DNA of 64,000 nt, from NCBI RefSeq assembly GCF_004362825.1, contig NZ_SNXZ01000003.1, forward strand, positions 1,030,784-1,094,783, in the 5' to 3' direction. Below, piece after piece: positions 57,052 through 64,000 of this stretch. Position 1 is the stretch's first letter. The number at the start of each line of letters is the position of its first letter. The position numbers and the translations under genes are program-made. The notes under the pieces are model-generated. The model was not told the DNA's origin. It saw only the letters and a list, made by a program, of their open reading frames with translations, and did no database searches. This DNA comes from Labedaea rhizosphaerae. Lineage in GTDB: Bacteria > Actinomycetota > Actinomycetes > Mycobacteriales > Pseudonocardiaceae.

Positions 57052-58038
57052 ATGACCGGGGGCGAGCTGCTGACCGGGTCACCGGCCGTTGAGTTCGGAC
57101 TGCCCGAACCGGCCGAGATGATCTACCGGGCGATCGTCCAACGCGAGCGCGCCGACCCGGACGCGCTCGCCGACGACGTGGCGATGCCGGCCGGCGTGGT
57201 CAGCGAGGCCGTCGACCACCTCATGACGCTCGGCCTGGTCCAGCTGCACGACGGCGCGCTGGAGGCGATGCCGCCGCGGCTGCCGATGCAGGCGCTCGCC
57301 GACCGGTACGTGCGCGCGGCGGCCGCGGCCCGCGAGACCGCCGAGACGCTCGCCCGGGTCTGGACCCGGCAGTCCACCGGCCCGGACTACCTGGAGCCGC
57401 TGACCAGCACGGCCGCCGTCGTCGCGGCCGCCGTCGCGCTGCACGAACACGCGACCAAGGAGGTGCGGGCGCTGTCGATCGGCCCCAGCGGTGACAGCGC
57501 CCCGCCACCGCACCAGCACCCGGGCGCGGCCGAGGCGTTGCGCCGCGGCGTGGCCTACCGGGTGGTCTACGGGGCGCAGATCCTGCGGCAACCCGCGGTG
57601 ATGGCGATGGTCCAGGAGTCGGCCGAGGCGGGTGAGGCCGCCCGGGTGTTCCCGACCGTCCCGTGCAACCTCCAGATCGCCGACGGCGAGCGGGCGGTGC
57701 TGATCGCGCCCATGTCCGGGCCGGAACGGTTGCACGGCCTGGTGTTCTCGCCGAGCGGCTTCCTCGACTCGTTGATCGAGGTCTTCGAGACCTACTGGAC
57801 GCTGGCGATCCCGATCAGCGCGGGCAAGGTGGCCTTCGACGCCGAGCAGGGCCCCAACGACGACACCCGCAAGCTGCTCGCGCTGCTGGGGGCCGGGCTC
57901 ACGGACGCGTCCATCGCGCGGGAACTCGGGGTGAGCGAACGAACCGTGACGCGGCGGATCATGGCGTTGCAGGACGCGCTCGCCGCCCGCAGCCGGTTCC
58001 AGCTCGGGGTGCAGGCCGCCCGGCGCGGCTGGCTCTGA
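57052..58038 (+). CDS. LuxR-type helix-turn-helix regulator, 328 aa
   Basis: N-terminal TrmB-like winged region (PAEMIYRAIVQRERADPDALADDVAMPAGVVSEAVDHLMTLGLVQ), a middle domain of about 200 residues with no known fold, and a C-terminal LuxR HTH (LLALLGAGLTDASIARELGVSERTVTRRIMALQDALAARSRFQLGVQAARRGWL). ATG 57052 after GGAGGGG. This architecture is common in Streptomyces and Lentzea regulators of secondary metabolism; target unknown. Confidence 0.82.
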   Translation: MTGGELLTGSPAVEFGLPEPAEMIYRAIVQRERADPDALADDVAMPAGVVSEAVDHLMTLGLVQLHDGALEAMPPRLPMQALADRYVRAAAAARETAETLARVWTRQSTGPDYLEPLTSTAAVVAAAVALHEHATKEVRALSIGPSGDSAPPPHQHPGAAEALRRGVAYRVVYGAQILRQPAVMAMVQESAEAGEAARVFPTVPCNLQIADGERAVLIAPMSGPERLHGLVFSPSGFLDSLIEVFETYWTLAIPISAGKVAFDAEQGPNDDTRKLLALLGAGLTDASIARELGVSERTVTRRIMALQDALAARSRFQLGVQAARRGWL

Positions 58039-58068
58039 CGAGCAGTTCGCGCCGGGCGGGCCTTCAGA

Positions 58069-59325
58069 TCACGCGGCCGACGTGGCCGGCTTGGCGTCCG
58101 GCTTCACGAGGTTCGGCAGCTTCTTCTCGAACTTCGTGTCCAGCTGCAGCGACGGCATCACCGGGAACGGCGGGGGCGTCGCCCGGGCCAGCTCGGCACC
58201 CCAGACCGACGCCTTGAGGCGCTGGTTCGGCGTGCCGTGGTGACCGGCGGAGGAGAACTGGCAGTCGCCGACCTCGTAGAAGGCCTGCTCCACCTGGTGG
58301 AGCTGCACGGCGTTCATCGCGAGGCCACGCTTGTGCGCCACGAAGTACGTGCCGAACGCGTCGGCCATCAGCTCCGTGCGACGGGTCGCCTCCGCGCCGG
58401 CGAGCGGGCTGTCGAACAGGCCGTCCTCGAACTGCACGTGGTGCGACATCTCGTGCCCGATCACGCCCTTGGCGCCAGTGGTGCCCAGGCCGAGGTGGTC
58501 GAGCGCGGTGCCGAGGCCCTCACCGAAGACCATCTTGTCCGGGATGCCCTGGAACACGGGGTCGGTCTCGCCCTCCGCGCTGAACGCGAACGCGTTGAGC
58601 GTGAAGATCGGGTTGCGGCCGCCGTCGAGCACCGGCGAGTCGTTCAGCACTTCCTGGATCAGGTCCGCTTCCTCGGACGCGGTCGCGTCGTCCAGGCCGA
58701 ACAGGATCGCCATGGTGGCCGCCACGCGGTCGTGGTCGGTCAGCATGTCGTTCTGCATCGCCATGGTCTGCACGTCGAACAGGTCGACGTCCCAGAACTT
58801 CTGCGCCGCCTTGACCGTGTGGGTCACCGCGCCCTTGTACTCGGGCGTGAGGCCGTAGTCCTCGGTGTTGCCCGGCTTGCCGAAGAAGATGGCGTCGTAG
58901 GTCGGGTAGTCCAGCACGTCGAGGAAGACCAGGATCAGCAGGTCGTCGAACGAGATGCCGTCCAGCAGCGAGTTGGCGTACTCGGTGAACTGCGTGTCCT
59001 GGCACTGGTACTGCGTCGGATCGATCACGTTCGCGACGATCCGGTCCGGGGTGGAGCTGTCGATGTCCGCGGCGTCCCGGTGGCGGGCGAGGCGCTGCTG
59101 CCAGTCGGCCGGCAGCTTCGCGGTGATCGCGTCGAGCTTGGCCTGACCCGCCGGGCTCAACGTGTGGCCGCCGAGGTTGACGCGCAACGGGGCGACAAAG
59201 CCGACCGCAGCGGAAGCGTTGACCGGGGCAGCAGTCGTTGCGCTACTGGCAACGGCCTGGCCCGGGATCATCGCGACCGCCATGCCGACGACCGCTGCGG
59301 CGAACAGCGGGGTCCTTCGTCTCAT
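58069..59325 (-). CDS. Secreted neutral zinc metallopeptidase, 418 aa
   Basis: Signal MRRRTPLFAAAVVGMAVAMIPGQAVASS. Zinc motif GHEMSHHVQFE with H291, E292, H295, and a downstream Glu in RTELMADAFGTYFVAH as third ligand (gluzincin type). Basic linker and Ala-rich end after GTPNQRLKASVWGAEL. Extracellular protease; substrate unknown. Overlaps no neighbour. Confidence 0.82.
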   Translation of the reverse strand: MRRRTPLFAAAVVGMAVAMIPGQAVASSATTAAPVNASAAVGFVAPLRVNLGGHTLSPAGQAKLDAITAKLPADWQQRLARHRDAADIDSSTPDRIVANVIDPTQYQCQDTQFTEYANSLLDGISFDDLLILVFLDVLDYPTYDAIFFGKPGNTEDYGLTPEYKGAVTHTVKAAQKFWDVDLFDVQTMAMQNDMLTDHDRVAATMAILFGLDDATASEEADLIQEVLNDSPVLDGGRNPIFTLNAFAFSAEGETDPVFQGIPDKMVFGEGLGTALDHLGLGTTGAKGVIGHEMSHHVQFEDGLFDSPLAGAEATRRTELMADAFGTYFVAHKRGLAMNAVQLHQVEQAFYEVGDCQFSSAGHHGTPNQRLKASVWGAELARATPPPFPVMPSLQLDTKFEKKLPNLVKPDAKPATSAA

Positions 59326-59454
59326 GAGCGTGCCCTTCGTACGTGCGGCGTGCCCTCGCGCACGCCGGACCCGCTCAGTATTTGCAAGGTCACCCTCGGA
59401 GTACAGTGCTCACCTGTGGCGCAAACCAGCCATGGCGGACATCCGACAACTCGG

Positions 59455-59901
59455 TCAGGCCACCGCCTGCTTGAGCAACGCGATGATCTGCTTGCGCACG
59501 GCCGGAGTCATCTTGGTCAGGGCATACCCCATCGGCCACATCGGACCGTCGTCGAGCTGTGCGGCGTCGCTGAACTCGAGGGTCGCGTAGCGCATCTTGA
59601 ACTTCGCCGCCGGCTTGAAGAAGCAGACGGGCTTGCCGTCCAGCGCGTAGGCGGGCATCCCGTAGTAGGTCCTCGGCGCGAGCGCCGGCGCGTGCTCCTT
59701 GACCAGTGCGTGCAACGCCTCGGCGAGTTCCTTGTCCGTGCCGGACATCTCGGCGATCTTGCCCAGCACGTCCTGCTCGCCGTCGACCTTGGCCGTCTTG
59801 GGGCTGCGACGCGCGCTCTTCTTCATCTCCTGCGCGTGTTCCTTCATCGCGGCCCGCTCTTCGGCGCTGAACCCGTCGTAGGTGCTCTTGGTGGCGGCCA
59901 T
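59455..59901 (-). CDS. DUF1801-like protein, 148 aa
   Basis: ATG 59901 after GGAAGG. EELAEALHALVKEHAPALAPRTYYGMPAYALDGKPVCFFKPAAKFKMRYATLEFSDAAQLDDGPMWPMGYALTKMTPAVRKQI matches the DUF1801 fold (YdhG/iron-chaperone family). An N-terminal Lys/Ala region (MKKSARRSPKTAKVDG) is added. Role unknown. Confidence 0.75.
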   Translation of the reverse strand: MAATKSTYDGFSAEERAAMKEHAQEMKKSARRSPKTAKVDGEQDVLGKIAEMSGTDKELAEALHALVKEHAPALAPRTYYGMPAYALDGKPVCFFKPAAKFKMRYATLEFSDAAQLDDGPMWPMGYALTKMTPAVRKQIIALLKQAVA

Positions 59902-60058
59902 GGCCGTGCCTTCCGTCGTCGGTGTGCTGGTTCCGACTTTATGCGCGCCCTGTGACCAGCGCTTCTCCATTCGTGCTCGATCGGAGGCTTGACGCCGCCG
60001 GGCGCGCGGAGCAGCGTATTCATCACGTGTTGATTTACGACCGCGGGGAGGGTGCACG

Positions 60059-60802
60059 ATGACGGAGCGGGGTTTCCGGCTGGACGAGGTGGACTTCGAC
60101 GGCGTCTACGAGGGCGGTTCGATCCTCAAGGGCGCCGACCTGCCGTTCGCCGAAGGCGTGCCGTGGGACATCAAGGCGCCGCAGCCCGCCGTGGTGCGGC
60201 TGGCCGACGCGGGCGTGCTGCACGACGAGGTGCTCGACGCCGGGTGCGGGCTCGGCGAGAACGCGATCTTCCTGGCTTCGCGCGGGTACCGCGTGACCGG
60301 TGTGGACGGATCGCCGGTGGCACTGGACACCGCGCGGGCCCGCGCGGCCGAACGTGGCGTGGACGTGACGTTCCTGCACGCCGACGTGACCACAATGGAC
60401 GGTGTGGACGCGAAGTTCAGCACGGTGCTGGACAGCGCCCTCTACCACTGCCTCACCGCTTCCCAGCGCGACGCGTACGCCGCGGCGCTGGCCCGGGTCA
60501 CGCTGCCGGGCGCGCGGTTGCACCTGTTCTGCTTCGCCGACGAGGGCAACGAGGGCTTCGGCCTGCCCATGACCGTCAGCCGCGACGACCTGCGCGAGCA
60601 CCTGGGCAACCACTGGACCATCCGCGACATCGAACTGACCGAGTACACGACCGCGCTCAAGGGTGAGGCGTGGGCGGGGATGGGTGAGCGGTTGCACCGG
60701 ATGGGCGTTCCCATGGACCCCGCGGACCGGTCGAAGCTGCGCACCGACGACCAGGGCCGGATCATCGGCCGGGTCTGGTATGTCGTGGCCGACCGCGCCT
60801 AG
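60059..60802 (+). CDS. Class I SAM-dependent methyltransferase, 247 aa
   Basis: ATG 60059 after GGGGAGGG. Motif I VLDAGCGLGENAIFLASRGYRVTGVDGSPVAL, then VTFLHADVTTMDG and VLDSALYHCLTASQRDAYAAALARVTLPGARLHLFCFAD. Thiopurine-type small-molecule methyltransferase fold; substrate unknown. Converges on a MarR gene. Confidence 0.85.
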   Translation: MTERGFRLDEVDFDGVYEGGSILKGADLPFAEGVPWDIKAPQPAVVRLADAGVLHDEVLDAGCGLGENAIFLASRGYRVTGVDGSPVALDTARARAAERGVDVTFLHADVTTMDGVDAKFSTVLDSALYHCLTASQRDAYAAALARVTLPGARLHLFCFADEGNEGFGLPMTVSRDDLREHLGNHWTIRDIELTEYTTALKGEAWAGMGERLHRMGVPMDPADRSKLRTDDQGRIIGRVWYVVADRA

Positions 60803-60829
60803 CGTCCCGAACGCGCGGCGGCGGACGCG

Positions 60830-61321
60830 TCAGCTCTCGGCCAGGTCGGCCGTCGCCGTGTGGCCGGCCTCCGTCGCACGGCGGAGGAACTCCGCTATCA
60901 GCTCCAACTCCGCCTCGCTGTAGCCGTCGCAGAGCTCGTCCATGGCGGTGTTCATGCCCGAATACAGGCGGAACAGCTCCGCGTTGCGGCCGCGGACCGC
61001 CCGGACGGCGATCGCGCGGCGGTCAGCGGAGTCCGGGTTGCGCTCGCGGACTATCCAGCCGCCCTTCTGCAGCCGATCGAGGATTCCGGTCATCGTCGCC
61101 GGGTGCAGGCCGGCCCGGCGGGCAAGCGTGCTCGGGCTCAGCGGGCCGTGGCGGGCGATCAGCTCGAGGCAGTCCAGGTCGACGTCCTTGAGCGTCAGAC
61201 GCGCGCTGACCTGGTGGTTCAACAGCGAGAGCTGGTTGCGCAGCTCGCGCAGCGACTGCTTCACCGCCACGGTCGTCCGGCGTCGGCGACGACCGGCATC
61301 GCCACCTCTTACGGACTTCAT
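60830..61321 (-). CDS. MarR-family transcriptional regulator, 163 aa
   Basis: ATG 61321 after AGGAG. SLLNHQVSARLTLKDVDLDCLELIARHGPLSPSTLARRAGLHPATMTGILDRLQKGGWIVRERNPDSADRRAIAVRAV is the MarR wHTH; the basic extension GGDAGRRRRRTT precedes it. Divergent from the NmrA gene, which it probably represses. Confidence 0.88.
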   Translation of the reverse strand: MKSVRGGDAGRRRRRTTVAVKQSLRELRNQLSLLNHQVSARLTLKDVDLDCLELIARHGPLSPSTLARRAGLHPATMTGILDRLQKGGWIVRERNPDSADRRAIAVRAVRGRNAELFRLYSGMNTAMDELCDGYSEAELELIAEFLRRATEAGHTATADLAES

Positions 61322-61342
61322 ATGATATGCTCCTCGTATTAT

Positions 61343-61353
61343 CTGAAGTTCAG
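61343..61353. promoter_or_regulatory. MarR operator candidate
   Basis: CTGAA-G-TTCAG, an 11-base palindrome in the 49-base gap between the MarR and NmrA genes; ACTTCA ... TGAAGT (61315 to 61349) forms a wider pair. Confidence 0.5.
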
Positions 61354-61370
61354 AGACAGGATAACCCGCC

Positions 61371-62237
61371 ATGATCGTGCTCACCGGGGCGACCGGAGTC
61401 GTCGGACGCCTCCTGGCCGCCGAACTCGCCGAGGCCCATGAAGTTCGCGCCGTCACCCGCTCCCCGCGGGAAGCGGGACTGCCCGCCGGCGTCGAGGTCG
61501 TCGAAGGCGACCCGCAGCAGCCGGAAACCCTCACGGACGCACTGCGCGGCGCGGACGCGTTGTTCCTGCACTCCCGCGCCGTCGGCGATGCCGCCCACCG
61601 CCTCGTCGCGCTCGCCCGCAACCTCGGCGTCCGCCGGGTCGTCGCGCTCGCCGCGGCCAATGTGGACGATCCGCTCGACACGCAGCCGTCGCGCTTGCGC
61701 GGCGACCGCAACAAAGAGGTCGACGACGCGGCCGCGACGAGCGGTCTCGACTGGGTCAGCCTGCGGCCCAGCGCGTTCGCGCTCAACGCGCTGGCCGCCT
61801 GGGGTGGCCAGATCCGCGCGGGCGACGACGTCCGCTACGTGTACGCCGGCTTCGAGGAATCGCCCCTGGACGAGCGCGACCTGGTCGCGGCCCTGGTCAA
61901 GGCCCTCACCGAGGACGAGCTGCTCGGCCGGCGCATCGACCTCACCGGGCCGGAGTCGTTGTCGCACGAGGAGATGGTCCGGCAGCTCGGCGTCGCGCTC
62001 GGCCGGCCGCTGCGGTTCCACGAGGTGCCGGCCGAAGCCGCGGCGCGCGGCATGGTGGCAGGCGGGCTACCCGAGCCGTTCGTCACCGCGATGATGGCTC
62101 GCTACGCCGCGAACTGCACGCATCCGCAGTTCCCGCCGACGTCGGAACTCGAGAAGATCCTGGGCCGCCGGCCGCACACCTTCGCCGAATGGGCCGCCCA
62201 CCACGTCGCCGACTTCGAGCCCGGGAGGGCATCGTGA
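61371..62237 (+). CDS. NmrA-like NAD(P)-binding protein, 288 aa
   Basis: ATG 61371. Rossmann motif MIVLTGATGVVGRLLAAELAEAH, RSPREAGLPAGVEVVEGDPQQPETL, then an atypical SDR body with no Tyr-x-x-x-Lys (LRPSAFALNALAAWGGQI, PLDERDLVAALVKAL). Redox sensor or NAD(P)H-dependent reductase. First gene of a two-gene operon with the next hydrolase (GTGA overlap). Confidence 0.85.
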   Translation: MIVLTGATGVVGRLLAAELAEAHEVRAVTRSPREAGLPAGVEVVEGDPQQPETLTDALRGADALFLHSRAVGDAAHRLVALARNLGVRRVVALAAANVDDPLDTQPSRLRGDRNKEVDDAAATSGLDWVSLRPSAFALNALAAWGGQIRAGDDVRYVYAGFEESPLDERDLVAALVKALTEDELLGRRIDLTGPESLSHEEMVRQLGVALGRPLRFHEVPAEAAARGMVAGGLPEPFVTAMMARYAANCTHPQFPPTSELEKILGRRPHTFAEWAAHHVADFEPGRAS

Positions 62238-63178
62238 CCGCGTCCAGCGAACGGAAACTGGTCCGCTTCGCCAGCGGTGACAGCGAATGCGCCGCCTGGC
62301 ACTACCCGGGGACCAACGGTGCCTGCGTCATCATGGCCGCCGGCGGCGGGGTGACCAAGGAACCGGGCACCGACCCGTTCGCCCGGCGGTTCCACGAGGC
62401 GGGGTTCACCGTCCTCGCCCTCGACTACCGGCACCTCGGGCAGAGCGGTGGCCGGCCACGCCAGGTCATCCGCGTCAAGGAGCAACTGGCCGACTGGCAG
62501 GCGGCGATCGAGTTCGCCACGACCTTGCCGGGCGTCGACCCGGCGAAGCTGGCGATCTGGGGCTTCTCCCTCTCGGGCGGCCACGTCCTGCGCGTCGCGG
62601 CCCGCAACCCCCGGCTGGCGGCGGCGATCGCCCAGACGCCGCTGGTCGACGGCCAGGTGGCCGCGCGCAAGACGATGCGTCACCGCAGGCCACTGCCGAT
62701 GTTGCGGCTCATGGGCCGAGCGTTGCGCGACGCCGTGGGCAGCCCGCTCGGCCGGCCGCCCCTGCTGGTGCCGCTGGCCGGGGAACCGAGCACGGTCGCG
62801 TTCCTGACCACTCCGGACGGCCTCGACGGCGACCGGGCGCTCAACCCGGGCAACCGGTACCCGCAATGGCCGCAGACGGTCGCCGCCCGCACCACGCTCC
62901 GGATCGGCTTCTACCGGCCCACCCGGGACGCGGCCCGCGTGCGGTGCCCGCTGCTCGTCGTCGTCTGCGACCACGATCAGTCGGTGTTCGCCGAACCGGG
63001 CGTCCGCGCGGCCCAGCGCGCCCCCCGCGGTGAGCTCGTCCGGATGCCCGGCGGCCACTACGAGCCTTTCCTGGATGGGCACGAACAGGCTGTCGCGGCC
63101 GAGTTGTCCTTCCTGCACCGCCACCTGCTCGATCCCGCGCCGGCAGTTCGCCCCGCGACCGGCGCCGCAGCGCCGTGA
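62234..63178 (+). CDS. Alpha/beta hydrolase (DUF1100/YcjY type), 314 aa
   Basis: GTG 62234 overlaps the NmrA stop; GGGAGGG precedes it. CVIMAAGGGVTKEPGTDPFARRFHEAGFTVLALDYRHLGQSGGRPRQ, nucleophile in AIWGFSLSGGHVLRVAARN, acid in LLVVVCDHDQSVFAEPG and His in MPGGHYEPFLDGHEQ. Xaa-Pro-like or esterase hydrolase with a MarR-controlled partner; substrate unknown. Confidence 0.85.
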   Translation: MTASSERKLVRFASGDSECAAWHYPGTNGACVIMAAGGGVTKEPGTDPFARRFHEAGFTVLALDYRHLGQSGGRPRQVIRVKEQLADWQAAIEFATTLPGVDPAKLAIWGFSLSGGHVLRVAARNPRLAAAIAQTPLVDGQVAARKTMRHRRPLPMLRLMGRALRDAVGSPLGRPPLLVPLAGEPSTVAFLTTPDGLDGDRALNPGNRYPQWPQTVAARTTLRIGFYRPTRDAARVRCPLLVVVCDHDQSVFAEPGVRAAQRAPRGELVRMPGGHYEPFLDGHEQAVAAELSFLHRHLLDPAPAVRPATGAAAP

Positions 63179-63189
63179 TCCGCTAGCCG

Positions 63190-63999
63190 CTACCGCCGGC
63201 GGGAGATGGCCACACCCGTCAGGCAGACCGCGCCGCCGACGAGGCTGTACACCGTCGGGATCTCGGCGAGCACCAGCCACGACAACAGCACGGACACGGC
63301 CGGCACGGCGTAGGTGGTGGCGGTCAGCCGGCCGGCGTCCGTGCGGCGCAACGCGTACGCCCACGCGGTGAAGCCGATCGCGGTCGGGAAGATTCCCATG
63401 TAGACGGTGGCGAGGATGGCGCCGGCCGGCGCCACCCGCAGTTCGCCGACCAGTTGCGGCGCCCACGGCAGGAGGACCACGGTCGCGATGACGCAACCCA
63501 GCCAGATCGCGGTCAGCCCGTCGACGTTGCGCAGCGCGACCTTCTGGATCAGCACCCCGGCGGCGTACAGCACCGCGGCCAGCACGCAGAGCAGGACACC
63601 GGCGACGTTGCGCTGCGCGGTAGCCCCCGTCGCGATGATCGCGGCCCCGCCCAGGGCGACCAGGGAGCCGGTGATCAGCGGGCGCGAGAAGCCTTCGCGC
63701 AGGAATCGTCCGGCGCCGAAGGCGACCATCAGCGGCGCGAGGTTCACCAGCAGCGCCGCGGTCCCGGCGTCGATGAACCGCTCGCCGGCATTGAGCGCGA
63801 CGGTGTAGCCCGCGAGCCACAGCACGGCGTACGCCCCGACCAGCAGCAGTGACGTGCGCGAGAGCCGGACGCGAGCCGCGCCCTTGACCAGCACCAGCGC
63901 GGTGAGCGCGGCGGCGGCGACGCCGAGGCGCAGCAACGCCATCGGGGCGGGCGACAGGGAATGCCCGACGACGCGGATGGCGATGAAGGCCGAGCCCCA
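63190..63999 (-). CDS. EamA-family transporter, N-terminus cut by window edge
   Basis: At least 269 aa. Open to the right edge: the frame before MALLRLGV reads WGSAFIAIRVVGHSLSPAP, the usual EamA start region, so the gene continues beyond 64000. Ten predicted helices in two DMT repeats, e.g. FIDAGTAALLVNLAPLMVAFGAG and ATVYMGIFPTAIGFTAWAYALRR. Likely metabolite or drug exporter. Converges on the hydrolase with an 11-base gap. Confidence 0.85.
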   Translation of the reverse strand, partial: WGSAFIAIRVVGHSLSPAPMALLRLGVAAAALTALVLVKGAARVRLSRTSLLLVGAYAVLWLAGYTVALNAGERFIDAGTAALLVNLAPLMVAFGAGRFLREGFSRPLITGSLVALGGAAIIATGATAQRNVAGVLLCVLAAVLYAAGVLIQKVALRNVDGLTAIWLGCVIATVVLLPWAPQLVGELRVAPAGAILATVYMGIFPTAIGFTAWAYALRRTDAGRLTATTYAVPAVSVLLSWLVLAEIPTVYSLVGGAVCLTGVAISRRR

Positions 64000-64000
64000 G

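Overview
The window is very GC-rich DNA from an actinobacterium. The gene content points to the Pseudonocardiaceae (Lentzea, Saccharothrix or Amycolatopsis type): DUF397 and DUF3558-like proteins, type VII secretion polymorphic toxins, GTG/TTG and leaderless starts, and gene order like the Mycobacterium tuberculosis Rv2995c-Rv3015c block. The genus is an inference; no rRNA or tRNA gene is present.

1-6.4 kb: end of an S1 protease homologue lacking its catalytic serine, a lipoprotein, cimA behind an Ile-rich leader peptide and attenuator, an O-acyltransferase, and leuB. 6.6-14.3 kb: a large secreted subtilase, serA, small DUF397 and DUF3558-like genes, and an ankyrin-repeat protein. 14.5-20.8 kb: ilvC, ilvN and ilvB (minus strand, with a leaderless leader peptide and attenuator), a CFP-6-like PH-domain protein, and ilvD. 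With cimA, leuB and serA this is a branched-chain amino acid and serine biosynthesis block.

21.3-29 kb: a P-loop kinase coupled to a DoxX protein, a 2-hydroxyacid dehydrogenase, hydrolases, lipoproteins including an LppZ-like propeller, and a methyltransferase. 29.1-30.6 kb: two tandem secreted AroQ-gamma chorismate mutases. 30.7-35.1 kb: gatC-gatA-(64-residue membrane protein)-gatB and a divergent ACT-domain protein. 35.2-39.9 kb: type VII toxin operon 1, a GNAT acetyltransferase and ligA. 40-46.2 kb: small membrane and hypothetical genes, a YdcF protein, sdhC-sdhA-sdhB and a divergent LysR regulator.

46.2-64 kb is accessory in character: methyltransferases, a MetE-like protein, a PLP dehydratase, an ArsR/AHSA1 pair with a clear operator, a sigma-factor remnant, type VII toxin operon 2 (EndoU nuclease with an unusual acidic tail), a BtuF-like protein, an autoregulated padR operon, a LuxR-type regulator, a zinc metallopeptidase, a MarR regulator divergent from an NmrA/hydrolase pair, and a partial EamA transporter.

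The most unusual non-coding structure is a family of tandem repeats with an exact 22-bp period at three convergent gene junctions (14.3, 20.8-21.3 and 28.95 kb). One of them encloses a 119-bp palindrome. A second dispersed element of about 125 bp with two DnaA-box-like nonamers lies directly 3' of two unrelated genes.
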